Shown: one piece after another, positions 1-7,668 of the stretch
Layout of the letters: each line of letters starts with the position of its first letter
Position numbering within the stretch: position 1 is the first letter of the stretch
NCBI GenBank assembly: GCA_011322515.1
Contig: DRMS01000294.1
Coordinates: forward strand, 1 to 17,837
DNA: 17,837 nucleotides
DNA from: Leucothrix mucor
GTDB taxonomy: Bacteria > Pseudomonadota > Gammaproteobacteria > Thiotrichales > Thiotrichaceae
Direction: 5' to 3'
Program-made: the position numbers and the translations under genes
The notes under the pieces: generated by a model
Database searches by the model: none
Told to the model about the DNA's origin: nothing
What the model saw: the letters and a program-made list of their open reading frames with translations, nothing else

Positions 1-275
1 AGCCACCCTTGTTATTTCAGTTCTCGGATAATTTCCTAGATTCTGTTGGCACTTGGTCATATTTTCACTTTTTAGTCGGTTCTTTGCTTCTATCAAGGCA
101 AAAAATAAGCGCCCAGCAGGGTTGTGCGGTTGTTTTTAACGCAGAAAGAAAGAAAAATCTGCAAAAAGGGTGGAAAATAATCAAATACCAACAGAGCCTA
201 GGAGGTCTCCCATTCTTAGTTAGCCCCCAGATACCAGACACTAACTATCCTATAAACATTCATTTATAAATTTCC
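1..275. other. Non-coding stretch at window start, nothing recognised
   Basis: I see no gene I can support here. An 86-codon open frame (9-269, plus strand) exists, but its product resembles no family I know, has low complexity at its end and lacks a clear ribosome binding site. The stretch is probably the 3' intergenic side of the terC gene. Confidence 0.4.
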
Positions 276-328
276 GCACCCTTCGACTCCGCTCAGGGAG
301 CTGCACCCTGAGCGGAGTCGAAGGGTGC
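276..328. repeat. Perfect 23-bp inverted repeat (hairpin) downstream of terC
   Basis: The arms 276-298 and 306-328 are perfectly complementary around a 7-nt loop. The arm contains CCCTTCGACTCCGCTCAGGG, a variant of the CCCTTCGACAAGCTCAGGG palindrome in the family 1 elements of this window. Here it stands alone, without the GGCTACC terminal repeats. It lies 18 bp past the terC stop and could stop transcription from that gene, but no T-run follows it, so a repeat-element identity is more secure than a terminator. Confidence 0.85.
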
Positions 329-346
329 AATTATTTATGTGAAAAA

Positions 347-1138
347 CTATATATGCGTTTGATCATTCTTTAATTTCATCGCAATTAAACGCTTTTGATA
401 ACGAGATTGAACTAGCTCTACAATCACCATTACAGCAATCACTAAGTAGAATGTGCTTTTACTCATAGCGACCACTTCAGACCCAAAGAGATGCAGATGG
501 GATAAATGTCCGCCTTCTGAAAGCAACATCACACCTACTAATAACAGAATAAATAATCCAACCACTTCATACATACGATTTTTCTTTAAGAATTCGGTCA
601 CATGATCCGCAAGCCATATCATCAAAAGACCACCGATGATAATAGCCGTTGCCATGACAATAAAGTTAGTGGTTAATGCCATTGCGCTGAGGATGGAGTC
701 AAAAGAAAATACAGCATTCATAATCACAATCCAGATTAGGGCGACCGTAAAAGATCTTGGTTTGCGCTTTGAATGTTCGTTTTCTTCTAGCATAATCATA
801 TGATTGATTTCTTTTATTGCAGTGTAAATAATAAATACACCACCAATGAAAACAATCAAGCTATGCAGGGTAAAGCTCCCTTCTATAATACCCTTGTAAT
901 CGAGCGAGAACAGTACATCCTGAAATAAGGAAATTACTTTTAGAAGTACAAATAATAAAACAACCCGTAAAATAACCGCCAAACCAATTCCCCAGCGACG
1001 TAGTTTTGACTGTTTTCCTTGTTCTACACGTTGAGATTCTAACGCAATATAAAGTAGATTATCAAAACCCAGTACCGCTTGTAATAAAACCAGCATTCCG
1101 AGAGTAAAAAGGTTTTCAATTGTAAATAAGCCTTCCAT
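347..1138 (-). CDS. TerC family integral membrane protein
   Basis: A 263-aa polytopic membrane protein of the TerC family, whose characterised members include metal exporters (Mn2+ for Alx/YkoY-type proteins) and tellurite-resistance proteins; the substrate here is unknown. Residues 9-31 form the first membrane segment and carry the family motif GFDN (D26, N27). A second conserved acidic site lies in segment VFSFDS (D147), and LADH (D178) follows in the next one. Further hydrophobic segments lie at about 50-72, 90-108, 132-157, 158-177, 191-207 and 229-245. A histidine-rich loop, HLSHLHLFG, starts at residue 211. The start is supported by the Shine-Dalgarno AGGAAG nine bases before ATG. The gene is divergent from the kinase gene, with 105 bp between starts. 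The family call is strong; the transported ion is inferred only from relatives. Confidence 0.9.
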   Translation of the reverse strand: MEGLFTIENLFTLGMLVLLQAVLGFDNLLYIALESQRVEQGKQSKLRRWGIGLAVILRVVLLFVLLKVISLFQDVLFSLDYKGIIEGSFTLHSLIVFIGGVFIIYTAIKEINHMIMLEENEHSKRKPRSFTVALIWIVIMNAVFSFDSILSAMALTTNFIVMATAIIIGGLLMIWLADHVTEFLKKNRMYEVVGLFILLLVGVMLLSEGGHLSHLHLFGSEVVAMSKSTFYLVIAVMVIVELVQSRYQKRLIAMKLKNDQTHI

Positions 1139-1186
1139 TGTTATCTTCCTGAATATTTAAACTTAAGAAGTCTATCATAAAAAAGC

Positions 1187-1214
1187 AAAATAGCTGTCTA
1201 TGTTCTACACTCAA
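1187..1214 (-). promoter_or_regulatory. Possible terC promoter
   Basis: On the minus strand TTGAGT (1214-1209) and TATTTT (1192-1187) are separated by 16 bp, each matching the sigma-70 consensus at four of six positions. It sits about 50 bp before the terC start, inside the divergent intergenic space. The match is weak and the region is A+T-rich, so chance is possible. Confidence 0.25.
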
Positions 1215-1243
1215 AGATACAAAGCATTAATAGAAGGAATAAA

Positions 1244-2428
1244 ATGAGTTACTCTTTTGTACTTATTGAGCAAGATGATAAAATGAGTCAGCAGGTTGAG
1301 ACTATAGTAGCGCGATGTTTTTCGTTTGTATACTTAAAGCATATTCGTTCTGAGTTTATTAACCCACAAGATGCTTTAGAGGGTGATTTAGATTGCTCCG
1401 AGCACGATATTATATTGCTGGATTGCTCAGTATCATTAGCCAAAGGCGTGGAGCAGTTGCAACGTATCAAGAGGCAAACATCCAAGCCATCAGTGTTGCT
1501 ATTTAGCGACCAGGAAGGGATAAAACAGGCTGCGCTAGAAAATAATGCCGATAGTTTTTTTCAATTTCAAGGTGAATGGGCTGATCTAAGTGCTAAGATT
1601 GAAGCCCTGCTTAACCTAAGAAATCATCTGAGTAAATTTCCCTTTCAGCTCAATGATTGGTGCTTACTGGAAGTGCTACATAATAGTAAAAACTCAGCCG
1701 TTTACAAAGCAATCCATCGTGATGGAAAACTGGCGGCCATCAAGCGCTATAAATATAAACTTAGTTGTTTGGATGAGGACTTTATAGAACAGTTTTTATC
1801 AGATCTGGATAACTTTAGCAAGATTAAGACACCACGACTAGTACAGATCTATGATAGCGGCATTAGTGATCACGTTCTTTATCAAATCATGGAGCTAATG
1901 ACACAAGGTTCTTTACGTGAAAGCTTAAATTCCTATAAACGTTTGCCATTACCGCATGCTTTAACTTGGTTTTTTGAAATAGTTTATGCCTTGCATATTG
2001 TACATGAGGCAGGTTTATTGCATCGGGATTTAAAAACCGCAAATATTATGTTACGTGATGATGGTTCTTTAGCATTAAATGATTATGGAATCGCAACAAG
2101 CTTACTCGTAAAGGCGGGTTTTATGTCGGAAGATGAAATCCAATGTACTCCCTATTATATCAGTCCTGAGCGCGCCCTAGATGAACCCTCTGGAGTAACA
2201 TCTGATATTTATAGCTTAGGTATTATTTTTTATGAGTTGTTAATGGGCGAAAAACCTTATAATGGTTCAACAGAAATGGAGCTGTTGATGCAACATGTTA
2301 TGGCTCCCATTCCAATACTACCTGAGGAGTATGCAGGCTATCAATCCTTGTTAAATAAAATGTTAGCTAAAAATGAAAATCTGCGCTTGCAGCGTGTTAT
2401 TGATGTGGGTAGTTATTTATCAGGCTAA
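1244..2428 (+). CDS. Receiver-like domain fused to a Ser/Thr protein kinase
   Basis: A soluble 394-aa protein. Residues 1-125 look like a response-regulator receiver domain: acidic pair D11/D12, then IILLDCS with D60 at the phospho-acceptor position and FS (87-88) at the switch Ser/Thr position. The usual lysine near residue 107 is not visible (FFQFQG). Residues 138-394 are a Hanks-type kinase: AIK with K167, HRDLKTAN with D262, K264 and N267, DYG (280-282) in place of DFG, ISPE (306-309) for APE, DIYSLG (321-326) and a terminal R381. The glycine loop is degenerate (VLHNSKNSAVYKA, no Gly). There is no membrane segment and no C-terminal sensor. The start has Shine-Dalgarno AGAAGGAA. I infer phospho-relay input controlling a Ser/Thr kinase; the target is unknown. 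The gene is divergent from terC and convergent with zapA. Confidence 0.88.
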   Translation: MSYSFVLIEQDDKMSQQVETIVARCFSFVYLKHIRSEFINPQDALEGDLDCSEHDIILLDCSVSLAKGVEQLQRIKRQTSKPSVLLFSDQEGIKQAALENNADSFFQFQGEWADLSAKIEALLNLRNHLSKFPFQLNDWCLLEVLHNSKNSAVYKAIHRDGKLAAIKRYKYKLSCLDEDFIEQFLSDLDNFSKIKTPRLVQIYDSGISDHVLYQIMELMTQGSLRESLNSYKRLPLPHALTWFFEIVYALHIVHEAGLLHRDLKTANIMLRDDGSLALNDYGIATSLLVKAGFMSEDEIQCTPYYISPERALDEPSGVTSDIYSLGIIFYELLMGEKPYNGSTEMELLMQHVMAPIPILPEEYAGYQSLLNKMLAKNENLRLQRVIDVGSYLSG

Positions 2429-2524
2429 TTCTATAACTGTTTAGCCCCTAAAATTTGTCAACTCAAGAAAAAAAATGTGCGTTTACAAGTGAAAATGAGC
2501 TTTTTTTAAGCTATCGGTGAGCGG

Positions 2525-2842
2525 TTACAACTCTGTGTTGATCTGCTCCAAGGTAGCATCTACTTTTTTCTGCAACTCACTAACACGCTTGATAATATCA
2601 GTATCAATAACTTCAACTTGATGATTAGCAGAGTTTAATTCATTAGCAAGATTCAATGCAGTGATGACTGCTATGCGCTCTGAACCAATGATTTTCCCTA
2701 TTTTATGAATTTCGCGCATTTTTTCATCAACTTCTTTAGCAGAAGAAATCAATGATGCTTGTTCGCCAGCAGGACAGGCAACCATATAATCCTTATCTAA
2801 AATTCTTACCGTCACAGCAATCGCTTTTTTATCATCACTCAT
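2525..2842 (-). CDS. zapA: Cell division protein ZapA
   Basis: A 105-aa protein matching ZapA in size and order of parts. ZapA binds FtsZ and bundles its filaments at the division ring. The N-terminal part (VTVRILDKDYMVACPAGEQ, residues 10-28) is the globular FtsZ-binding head. Residues 30-60 carry the family-typical stretch with A-K-E-V-D-E-K-M, and the C-terminal half is the long coiled-coil helix that makes the dimer. It lies 17 bp after the TIGR02449-like coiled-coil gene, so the two are probably co-transcribed. In many gammaproteobacteria the 6S RNA gene follows zapA; here only 96 bp separate it from the convergent kinase gene, so that RNA must be elsewhere. Confidence 0.93.
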   Translation of the reverse strand: MSDDKKAIAVTVRILDKDYMVACPAGEQASLISSAKEVDEKMREIHKIGKIIGSERIAVITALNLANELNSANHQVEVIDTDIIKRVSELQKKVDATLEQINTEL

Positions 2843-2859
2843 AACAATGCTCCCTCATT

Positions 2860-3090
2860 CTATGCGTTATCCATTGATTTTAAACGACTAATCATTGACT
2901 CTACCTGAGTTCGAATTTTGTCATTTTTTCCATGCCAATCTGCACGTTCCTGTAGCAAGTGCTTTTCTCTTTCCTTAAGCACGCTATTTTCCTTAAATAG
3001 CTTCTCAGTTGTCGCTAATAACTCATGTAGTGTTTCCTCTAGATGAGAAATCTTTTCTTGAAGGTGCGTGTCTGTAGCGTAATTATCCAT
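2860..3090 (-). CDS. Small coiled-coil protein, TIGR02449/ZapB-like
   Basis: A 76-aa protein that is almost wholly heptad-repeat coiled coil (about residues 8-72), rich in Glu, Lys and Leu and without a membrane segment. Its size, composition and place directly upstream of zapA fit the TIGR02449 family, often annotated as a ZapB-like partner in gammaproteobacteria. I infer a divisome role through ZapA, but the sequence alone shows only a coiled coil. The start codon ATG at the upstream end is the only one giving a full-length helix. It is divergent from ygfB with a 304-bp gap. Confidence 0.8.
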   Translation of the reverse strand: MDNYATDTHLQEKISHLEETLHELLATTEKLFKENSVLKEREKHLLQERADWHGKNDKIRTQVESMISRLKSMDNA

Positions 3091-3394
3091 AAATACATCA
3101 TAACGTTAAGCAGTGTAGGAAGAGGTAGCCAAGAAATATGTATTACCTGAATTCTCGCGAACATTATATACAAATAATTGATTTAAAAAGTAAAATTTTA
3201 TTAATTGGAATGCTTATTAATATTTACAAAAAATAAAATATCACTATGTAGATCGATAGCTTGTGCTATATGTGCGCGACCACTTGTAGGATCTAGGTAT
3301 TATTAATTACTCACTATTAGTAATAGTGGTAAAAAATACATAATGTTAGTATAGCCGATCTTTCCATAAAACCAAAATTAGACGAGTTAAAGCA
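3091..3394. promoter_or_regulatory. Divergent intergenic region between the zapA pair and ygfB
   Basis: This 304-bp A+T-rich space must hold the promoters for both directions. The only clear structure is a perfect palindrome at 3312-3328 (listed separately), 66 bp before the ygfB start. I could not place -35/-10 boxes with confidence. Confidence 0.5.
3312..3328. promoter_or_regulatory. 17-nt perfect palindrome upstream of ygfB (candidate operator)
   Basis: CACTATTA-G-TAATAGTG has perfect 8-bp arms around one central G. It is 66 bp before the ygfB start, where a regulator could act. It is not repeated elsewhere in the window as far as I can see, and the base composition makes A+T-rich palindromes fairly common. 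Confidence 0.35.
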
Positions 3395-3940
3395 ATGCAA
3401 TTTTCAGAAATACAAGAAATTTTGATTAAAATTAATTCAATCAATGATGTAGCTGAAAGTCATGGAGTTGCCAGTGGAATGCTAGTTGCCAACACCACTG
3501 CTGATCAATTGGATTGGATTAAACAAGTAATGGGAGAAATTGAAGAGAGCGACCTTCCTCCTGATGATGTGATTGAGCTAATGGGAAGCTGGTTTAATGA
3601 AATAAAAAATCATCTCCAAGATAGTAATTTGCGCTATGAACTCTGTTTACCAGATGATGATCAGACATTGGAAAAAAGAGTAACCGCCTTACAAGAATGG
3701 TGTCGGGGTTTTATCATGGGGATTGCAATGAGTGGTATTAAAGACTTTGATGAATTGCCAGAAGACACGCGAGATCTCATTAGCGATTTTTCACGCATAA
3801 GTGCTGAAGAGGAGTTTGATCTTGATAATACCGATGAAGCAGAAATAGCCTATGCTGATATTTCTCAATATGTACGCATTGGTGTATTACTCATTAATGA
3901 AGAATTACAGCCAATGAAGACAACCTCAACGATTCACTAA
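3395..3940 (+). CDS. ygfB: YgfB/UPF0149 family protein
   Basis: A soluble, acidic, all-helical 181-aa protein of the UPF0149 (YgfB/YecA) family. Supporting features are the N-terminal helices ending in SHGVASGMLVAN (residues 24-35), the central CRGFIMGIA segment (103-111) and the C-terminal EEEFDLD...EIAYADISQYVRIGVLLINEEL block, all typical of YgfB. Its position divergent from zapA is the conserved gammaproteobacterial arrangement. The molecular role is not well defined; in Pseudomonas aeruginosa YgfB affects beta-lactam resistance through amidase expression. The usual followers pepP and ubiH are absent; a 46-bp inverted repeat starts 3 bp past the stop and hemD comes next. Confidence 0.9.
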   Translation: MQFSEIQEILIKINSINDVAESHGVASGMLVANTTADQLDWIKQVMGEIEESDLPPDDVIELMGSWFNEIKNHLQDSNLRYELCLPDDDQTLEKRVTALQEWCRGFIMGIAMSGIKDFDELPEDTRDLISDFSRISAEEEFDLDNTDEAEIAYADISQYVRIGVLLINEELQPMKTTSTIH

Positions 3941-3943
3941 TAA

Positions 3944-3989
3944 GGAACGTGCACGGAATAACTTCCCGAAGTTGTTTCGTGCACGTTCC
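3944..3989. repeat. 46-bp family 2 miniature element (end-to-end form)
   Basis: The arms 3944-3965 and 3968-3989 match at 20 of 22 positions and begin GGAACGTGCACG. The ends match those of the 161-bp copy at 15386-15546, but the core is missing, so this looks like an internal deletion form. TAA is present on both sides (3941-3943 and 3990-3992), fitting a 3-bp target duplication. It forms a strong hairpin directly after ygfB and could limit read-through toward hemD, though no T-run follows. Confidence 0.8.
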
Positions 3990-4014
3990 TAAACTAGTTA
4001 GATTTATTATTTCC

Positions 4015-4043
4015 TTGGAGTAGCCTTAAAACCTACTTATAAT
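4015..4043 (+). promoter_or_regulatory. Probable hemDXY promoter
   Basis: A perfect TATAAT (4038-4043) follows TTGGAG (4015-4020) with the ideal 17-bp spacing. It lies 77 bp before the hemD start and after the ygfB hairpin, so the hem genes have an independent start of transcription. The -35 match is only three of six. Confidence 0.5.
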
Positions 4044-4090
4044 GCCCCTTTATTTCGTACCTTAATACAGGCTACAAAATACCAAATGAT

Positions 4091-4112
4091 TGTCCCACCT
4101 CAAGTTGGTAGC
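4091..4112. repeat. Solo terminal repeat of family 1, just before hemD
   Basis: TGTCCCACCTCAAGTTGGTA plus GC matches the right terminal repeat of the family 1 elements at 7515-7660, 11806-11975 and 14858-15025. No core or clear partner end is present; only a short GGCTAC at 4070-4075 resembles the other end. The remnant ends 8 bp before the hemD ATG and occupies the place where a ribosome binding site should lie. Confidence 0.65.
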
Positions 4113-4120
4113 TGATCATT

Positions 4121-4885
4121 ATGCCCAATCAATTAAAAAACCGCTGGATAGCCATTACTCGCCCTGCTCATCAGGCTAGTAAGTTAATTAAAAAATTAGA
4201 ATCCAATAGTGCAAAGGTAATTCCCTTTCCTCTCTTGGAAATAGTCGAACCAAAATCCCCACATTTACTCCATCAACAACTGAGCACTCTAGAACGTTTT
4301 AACACCGCACTCTTTATTAGCCCCAACGCGGTTGAAAGAGCACTAAAATACGTTAGCAAAGCGCAATTAAAACCCTTAAAAATAGCCGCTGTTGGCAAAA
4401 AAACAGCATTAAGTCTACATAGCAAAGGACTAAGCGTTGATTATTTTCCTGATAAACGATTTAACAGTGAAGCTCTATTGGCACTAGATGCAATGCAGCA
4501 GGTGCAAGATCAACGCATTATTATTTTTCGTGGTGAAGGGGGGCGTGACTTATTACGCGATACTTTACAGCAACGAGGAGCAAGTGTTACTTATAGTAAT
4601 GTCTATGCTAGACGTTGCCCTGTTGATAATATCAGGTTATTAAAACAGCATTATTATCAACAAAAACTTGATATAATTGTTATCACCAGTGGCGAAAGTT
4701 TACAGCATTTATTACGACTGACAAATAACGAAACATGGATTACTGATGTTCCCTTATTAGTTGGTAGTCAACGTATTAAGCAAAAATTTCAACGCCAATT
4801 TACGGGTAAACTTTGGGTTGCCCCCGACCCGAGTGATGAAACAATTTATCATATTTTACAAACCCGTATGGATTCCTATCTATGA
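4121..4885 (+). CDS. hemD: Uroporphyrinogen-III synthase
   Basis: A 254-aa cytoplasmic enzyme that closes hydroxymethylbilane to uroporphyrinogen III, inverting ring D, the branch point of heme, siroheme and cobalamin synthesis. The family is poorly conserved, but its landmarks are here in order: ITRPAHQASKL at residues 12-22, PLLEIVEP (37-44), FISPNAVERAL (65-75), then RGEGGRDLL (about 139-147) and ITSGESLQHLL in the second domain. The length is normal. The last four bases overlap the hemX start (ATGA), so translation is probably coupled. There is no good Shine-Dalgarno before ATG; a family 1 terminal-repeat remnant sits there. hemC, the usual upstream neighbour, is not adjacent. Confidence 0.93.
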   Translation: MPNQLKNRWIAITRPAHQASKLIKKLESNSAKVIPFPLLEIVEPKSPHLLHQQLSTLERFNTALFISPNAVERALKYVSKAQLKPLKIAAVGKKTALSLHSKGLSVDYFPDKRFNSEALLALDAMQQVQDQRIIIFRGEGGRDLLRDTLQQRGASVTYSNVYARRCPVDNIRLLKQHYYQQKLDIIVITSGESLQHLLRLTNNETWITDVPLLVGSQRIKQKFQRQFTGKLWVAPDPSDETIYHILQTRMDSYL

Positions 4886-6006
4886 GCCAAATGGAAGGTA
4901 ATAATTCCCCTGACAATCTAGGGGGAAGTCATAAAGAAGCTGAGGAATCAGCGCAAGTACTTGCAATATTGCAAAGTCGTTCCCGCTTTACGCTATTTAT
5001 TGCATGGCTGGCATTATTTTTAACGGCTGTTGGTATTGCCGCAGGCTATAAAAATTGGATGCAAATCAATGATCGTGCCAAACAGGCGGCAGTTGGTGTG
5101 AGCGAATTAAAACAGCGGGCGGAGACATTTGCCAAAAAGTCATCAGTTGTTGCATTCAATACCCAATTACTCACTGATTTAGAGAAAAAAAGCAAACAGC
5201 TTGACCACTCCGTTCAAACCTTGAATAGAGTTAATAAATTAACTCAACATGCCATCAAGACGGTAGAACAACAAGCGGTACTGTTAACACAACAACAAGA
5301 ACAGTCACAAGCATTAGCATCCGCCCCTAGTTATGCATGGCGTCTAGCAGAGCTACATTTTCTATTACAAATTGCCAACCAGCGCCTCCAGTTGCATAAG
5401 GATAAGGATGGCGCATTACAGGCTTTAAGGAGTGCCGAAACAACACTGCTTAAACTGGGTTCAAAGAAGTATTTACCTGTCCGCAAAAAACTTGCTGAAG
5501 AAATTATCTCAGTGGAAATTTTCCTCATACCTAATATCAGTGCAATATCACAACGCATAGCTGAATTGCTTGAAGTAATTAATGCCATGCCTGTTGAGGC
5601 TGAGATTGCTAAGCTACAAAAAATAACGCTACTACCCGAAGTGTCAGAAGAAGAGTCTGGCTTTATATCGCGCTTAGTTTCAGGGATCAATAATGCGGTG
5701 GTGATTCAAAAGTTTGATCCATCGGTGCGAAAGATCATTGGTATTGATGAAAAAGAAAAACTGAAAAACCTATTGCAATTGCGCTTTGAAACTCTACGCT
5801 TAATGGTGTTACAAGGACTAGATTATGACTATCATCAACAACTCAAATTGATCCAACAAATGCTAGAAAAATACTATCCCGATATCATCAAGGGATCATT
5901 GGAACAACAATTAGATGAGCTAAGCAAAGTCAAACTATCTCCGCCGCCACCCGATATTTCAGGCTCGTTAACCTTGTTAAATCAACTATCCAAATCAGGA
6001 AAATAG
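4882..6006 (+). CDS. hemX: HemX, membrane protein of the heme operon
   Basis: A 374-aa single-pass inner-membrane protein. A short acidic cytoplasmic segment (1-33) is followed by a membrane helix at 36-56 and a long Gln/Lys-rich coiled coil (about 65-145) starting the periplasmic part. The remainder, including YAWRLAELHFLLQIANQRL and the C-terminal LRLMVLQGLDYDYHQQLKLIQQML stretch, is the HemX family domain. Proteins of this family are often mislabelled uroporphyrin-III C-methyltransferase, but no methyltransferase motif is visible. It overlaps hemD by 4 bp and is 12 bp from hemY, and HemX/HemY are thought to act together in the membrane; the biochemical role is unsettled. Confidence 0.9.
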   Translation: MSQMEGNNSPDNLGGSHKEAEESAQVLAILQSRSRFTLFIAWLALFLTAVGIAAGYKNWMQINDRAKQAAVGVSELKQRAETFAKKSSVVAFNTQLLTDLEKKSKQLDHSVQTLNRVNKLTQHAIKTVEQQAVLLTQQQEQSQALASAPSYAWRLAELHFLLQIANQRLQLHKDKDGALQALRSAETTLLKLGSKKYLPVRKKLAEEIISVEIFLIPNISAISQRIAELLEVINAMPVEAEIAKLQKITLLPEVSEEESGFISRLVSGINNAVVIQKFDPSVRKIIGIDEKEKLKNLLQLRFETLRLMVLQGLDYDYHQQLKLIQQMLEKYYPDIIKGSLEQQLDELSKVKLSPPPPDISGSLTLLNQLSKSGK

Positions 6007-6018
6007 AGAGTAATTCAT

Positions 6019-7302
6019 ATGTTTTTATACGCTTTACTTTTATTAACGATTGTCATTGCCATGTTTTGGCTTGCCAGCTTTATTCTCAGCCATGCGGAAA
6101 CTGTGACCATCACTTGGGGAACATGGGGCAGTTACACCCTAGGAAGTACCAATTTATTACTTGCATTATTATTAGCCTTTATTGCCTTTTATGTCTTAAT
6201 TTGGCTATTTAAAACCCTATTTGGGATAAAAAAGACTATCCAGACTTACCGTACTAAGCGCTTGAGCAGTAAGGCAGGACAAAATTTAACTCAGGGGTTG
6301 ATGCAATTTACCTCAGGGTATTGGGCAAAGTCAGAGGCTTTATTACTGCAAAATATAGAACATGCTGAAACCCCCTTATTAAACTATTTAGCCGCAGCAC
6401 GCGCCGCACATATGCAAGAAAGCTATGACCAGCGGGATCAATACCTAAAAAAAGCGGCAGCAAAAGGTGATAATGCACGTATTGCGGTTGCGGTATCGCA
6501 GGCAGAAATGCAACTGGGAAGCAAACAGGTAGAACAAGCGAGGGCAACCCTCGTGCATTTGCTAGAGTTATCTCCTGCGCATCCCTATGCGACAAAATTA
6601 TTAGCCAGTGTTTATTACCAACAGGAAGATTGGAATAATTTATTTGAGTTATTGCCCGAGTTAAAAAAGCAAAAACAGCTTAGGGTAGCCGTACAGAAAA
6701 AATATGAAGCCATTTCTTTAAAAGGAATTTTTCAATCCACCGCATTAAAAAACCAGCCCGAAAAATTGCATCTTTTATGGAAAAAACTACCGACAGCAAT
6801 TAAGTCCAAGCCACAAGCTGTATTGCATTATATCGATGCCTTAATTATCGTTGATGACACCAAGCTGGCAGAAAAAATATTACTAGGTACATTAAATAAA
6901 AACTGGGATGCAGGTTTGGTGGAACGCTTTGGACAGATAGAGCACGTCAGCCTGAATAAATCCATTCAACAAGCAGAAAAATGGTTACAGCAAAATGATA
7001 ACAGTCCTGAACTGCTTATTTGTTTAGCGCGCTTATATCGTAGCAATATGCTGTGGGGGAAAGCCTGCTACTTCTATGAATCGGCGCTTAATATGGCACC
7101 CGATACTAAAGGCTATTTGGAATTTGCAGAGTTACTTTCGCAACTAGATGATGAAGATAACGCTACACTTTGCTATCGAAAAGGCTTGAAATACTGTGCT
7201 ACCAAAAAAGGCGAAGCGTTATATCTTAAATCAAAAAATTTAGCGGATCCTTCCAAGGCAGAAAAAATCGAGAATGATGTGGAAATTTTTTATACTATTT
7301 AA
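6019..7302 (+). CDS. hemY: HemY, membrane-anchored TPR protein
   Basis: A 427-aa inner-membrane protein with two N-terminal helices (about residues 2-24 and 45-68) and the family sequence VTITWGTWGSYTLGSTN between them, followed by a cytoplasmic tetratricopeptide-like helical domain. Repeat-like pairs are visible around 106-145, 150-205 and 329-400 (for example LICLARLYRSNMLWGKACYFYESALNMAPD near residue 335). This is the gammaproteobacterial HemY, unrelated to the protoporphyrinogen oxidase of the same name in Bacillus. It is the last gene of the hemDXY operon. Its precise function is not established; a scaffolding role for heme enzymes is an inference. The ATG is preceded by GAGAG. Confidence 0.92.
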   Translation: MFLYALLLLTIVIAMFWLASFILSHAETVTITWGTWGSYTLGSTNLLLALLLAFIAFYVLIWLFKTLFGIKKTIQTYRTKRLSSKAGQNLTQGLMQFTSGYWAKSEALLLQNIEHAETPLLNYLAAARAAHMQESYDQRDQYLKKAAAKGDNARIAVAVSQAEMQLGSKQVEQARATLVHLLELSPAHPYATKLLASVYYQQEDWNNLFELLPELKKQKQLRVAVQKKYEAISLKGIFQSTALKNQPEKLHLLWKKLPTAIKSKPQAVLHYIDALIIVDDTKLAEKILLGTLNKNWDAGLVERFGQIEHVSLNKSIQQAEKWLQQNDNSPELLICLARLYRSNMLWGKACYFYESALNMAPDTKGYLEFAELLSQLDDEDNATLCYRKGLKYCATKKGEALYLKSKNLADPSKAEKIENDVEIFYTI

Positions 7303-7506
7303 AAAACACCTCAGGCATGACGGATAAATAGTAAGGGTAATAAGTTTTGTTAACACTCGGTGATTATCCTTCTCCCGTCTCCCCACAACAGCATTAGGCA
7401 ATGCGTAAAAACACATCAAGTAGCCAATGCACACACTTGCTAAATGCATAATAGACAGTATACCGATTTTAAAACAATTTTATTTACAATGACTTACATG
7501 CCTCAT
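7303..7506. other. Intergenic stretch after hemY, nothing recognised
   Basis: No gene, clear hairpin terminator or repeat is visible between the hemY stop and the family 1 element that starts at 7515. Open frames here are short and unconvincing. Confidence 0.4.
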
Positions 7507-7668
7507 GAAATATAGGCTATCAACTTAAGGCAGGACAAGTAAAGTCATAGAGCAAACAACCCGTACCCTTCGACAAGCTCAGGGAACTAGCTTCCTGAGC
7601 TTGTCGAAGGGTACGGGTGAATAGCAGAAACAGTAACTGTCCCACCTTAAACTGGTAGCCGAAATATA
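7507..7668. mobile_element. Family 1 miniature inverted-repeat element, copy A, with 8-bp target duplication
   Basis: The element itself is 7515-7660 (146 bp). Left end GGCTATCAACTTAAGGCAGG and the reverse complement of the right end, GGCTACCAGTTTAAGGTGGG, are imperfect terminal repeats. Both flanks read GAAATATA (7507-7514 and 7661-7668), a perfect 8-bp target duplication. The core is the near-perfect palindrome built on CCCGTACCCTTCGACAAGCT and its complement (about 7560-7617). It codes for no protein, so it is a non-autonomous element. Relative to copies B and C it is inverted and lacks their inner module. Confidence 0.88.

Noticed and set aside
9..269. 86-codon open frame on the plus strand
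   Set aside because: No recognisable family, no clear ribosome binding site and composition unlike a protein; most likely chance.
1139..1243. Mn-sensing yybP-ykoY riboswitch before terC
   Set aside because: The 105-bp divergent gap also has to hold the kinase leader, and I see none of the conserved riboswitch elements.
2429..2524. 6S RNA gene expected after zapA
   Set aside because: The gap is only 96 bp, about half the length of 6S RNA, and shows no long bulged hairpin.
4882..6006. Uroporphyrin-III C-methyltransferase
   Set aside because: The name is a common misannotation of HemX; no methyltransferase motifs are present, and the protein is a single-pass coiled-coil membrane protein.
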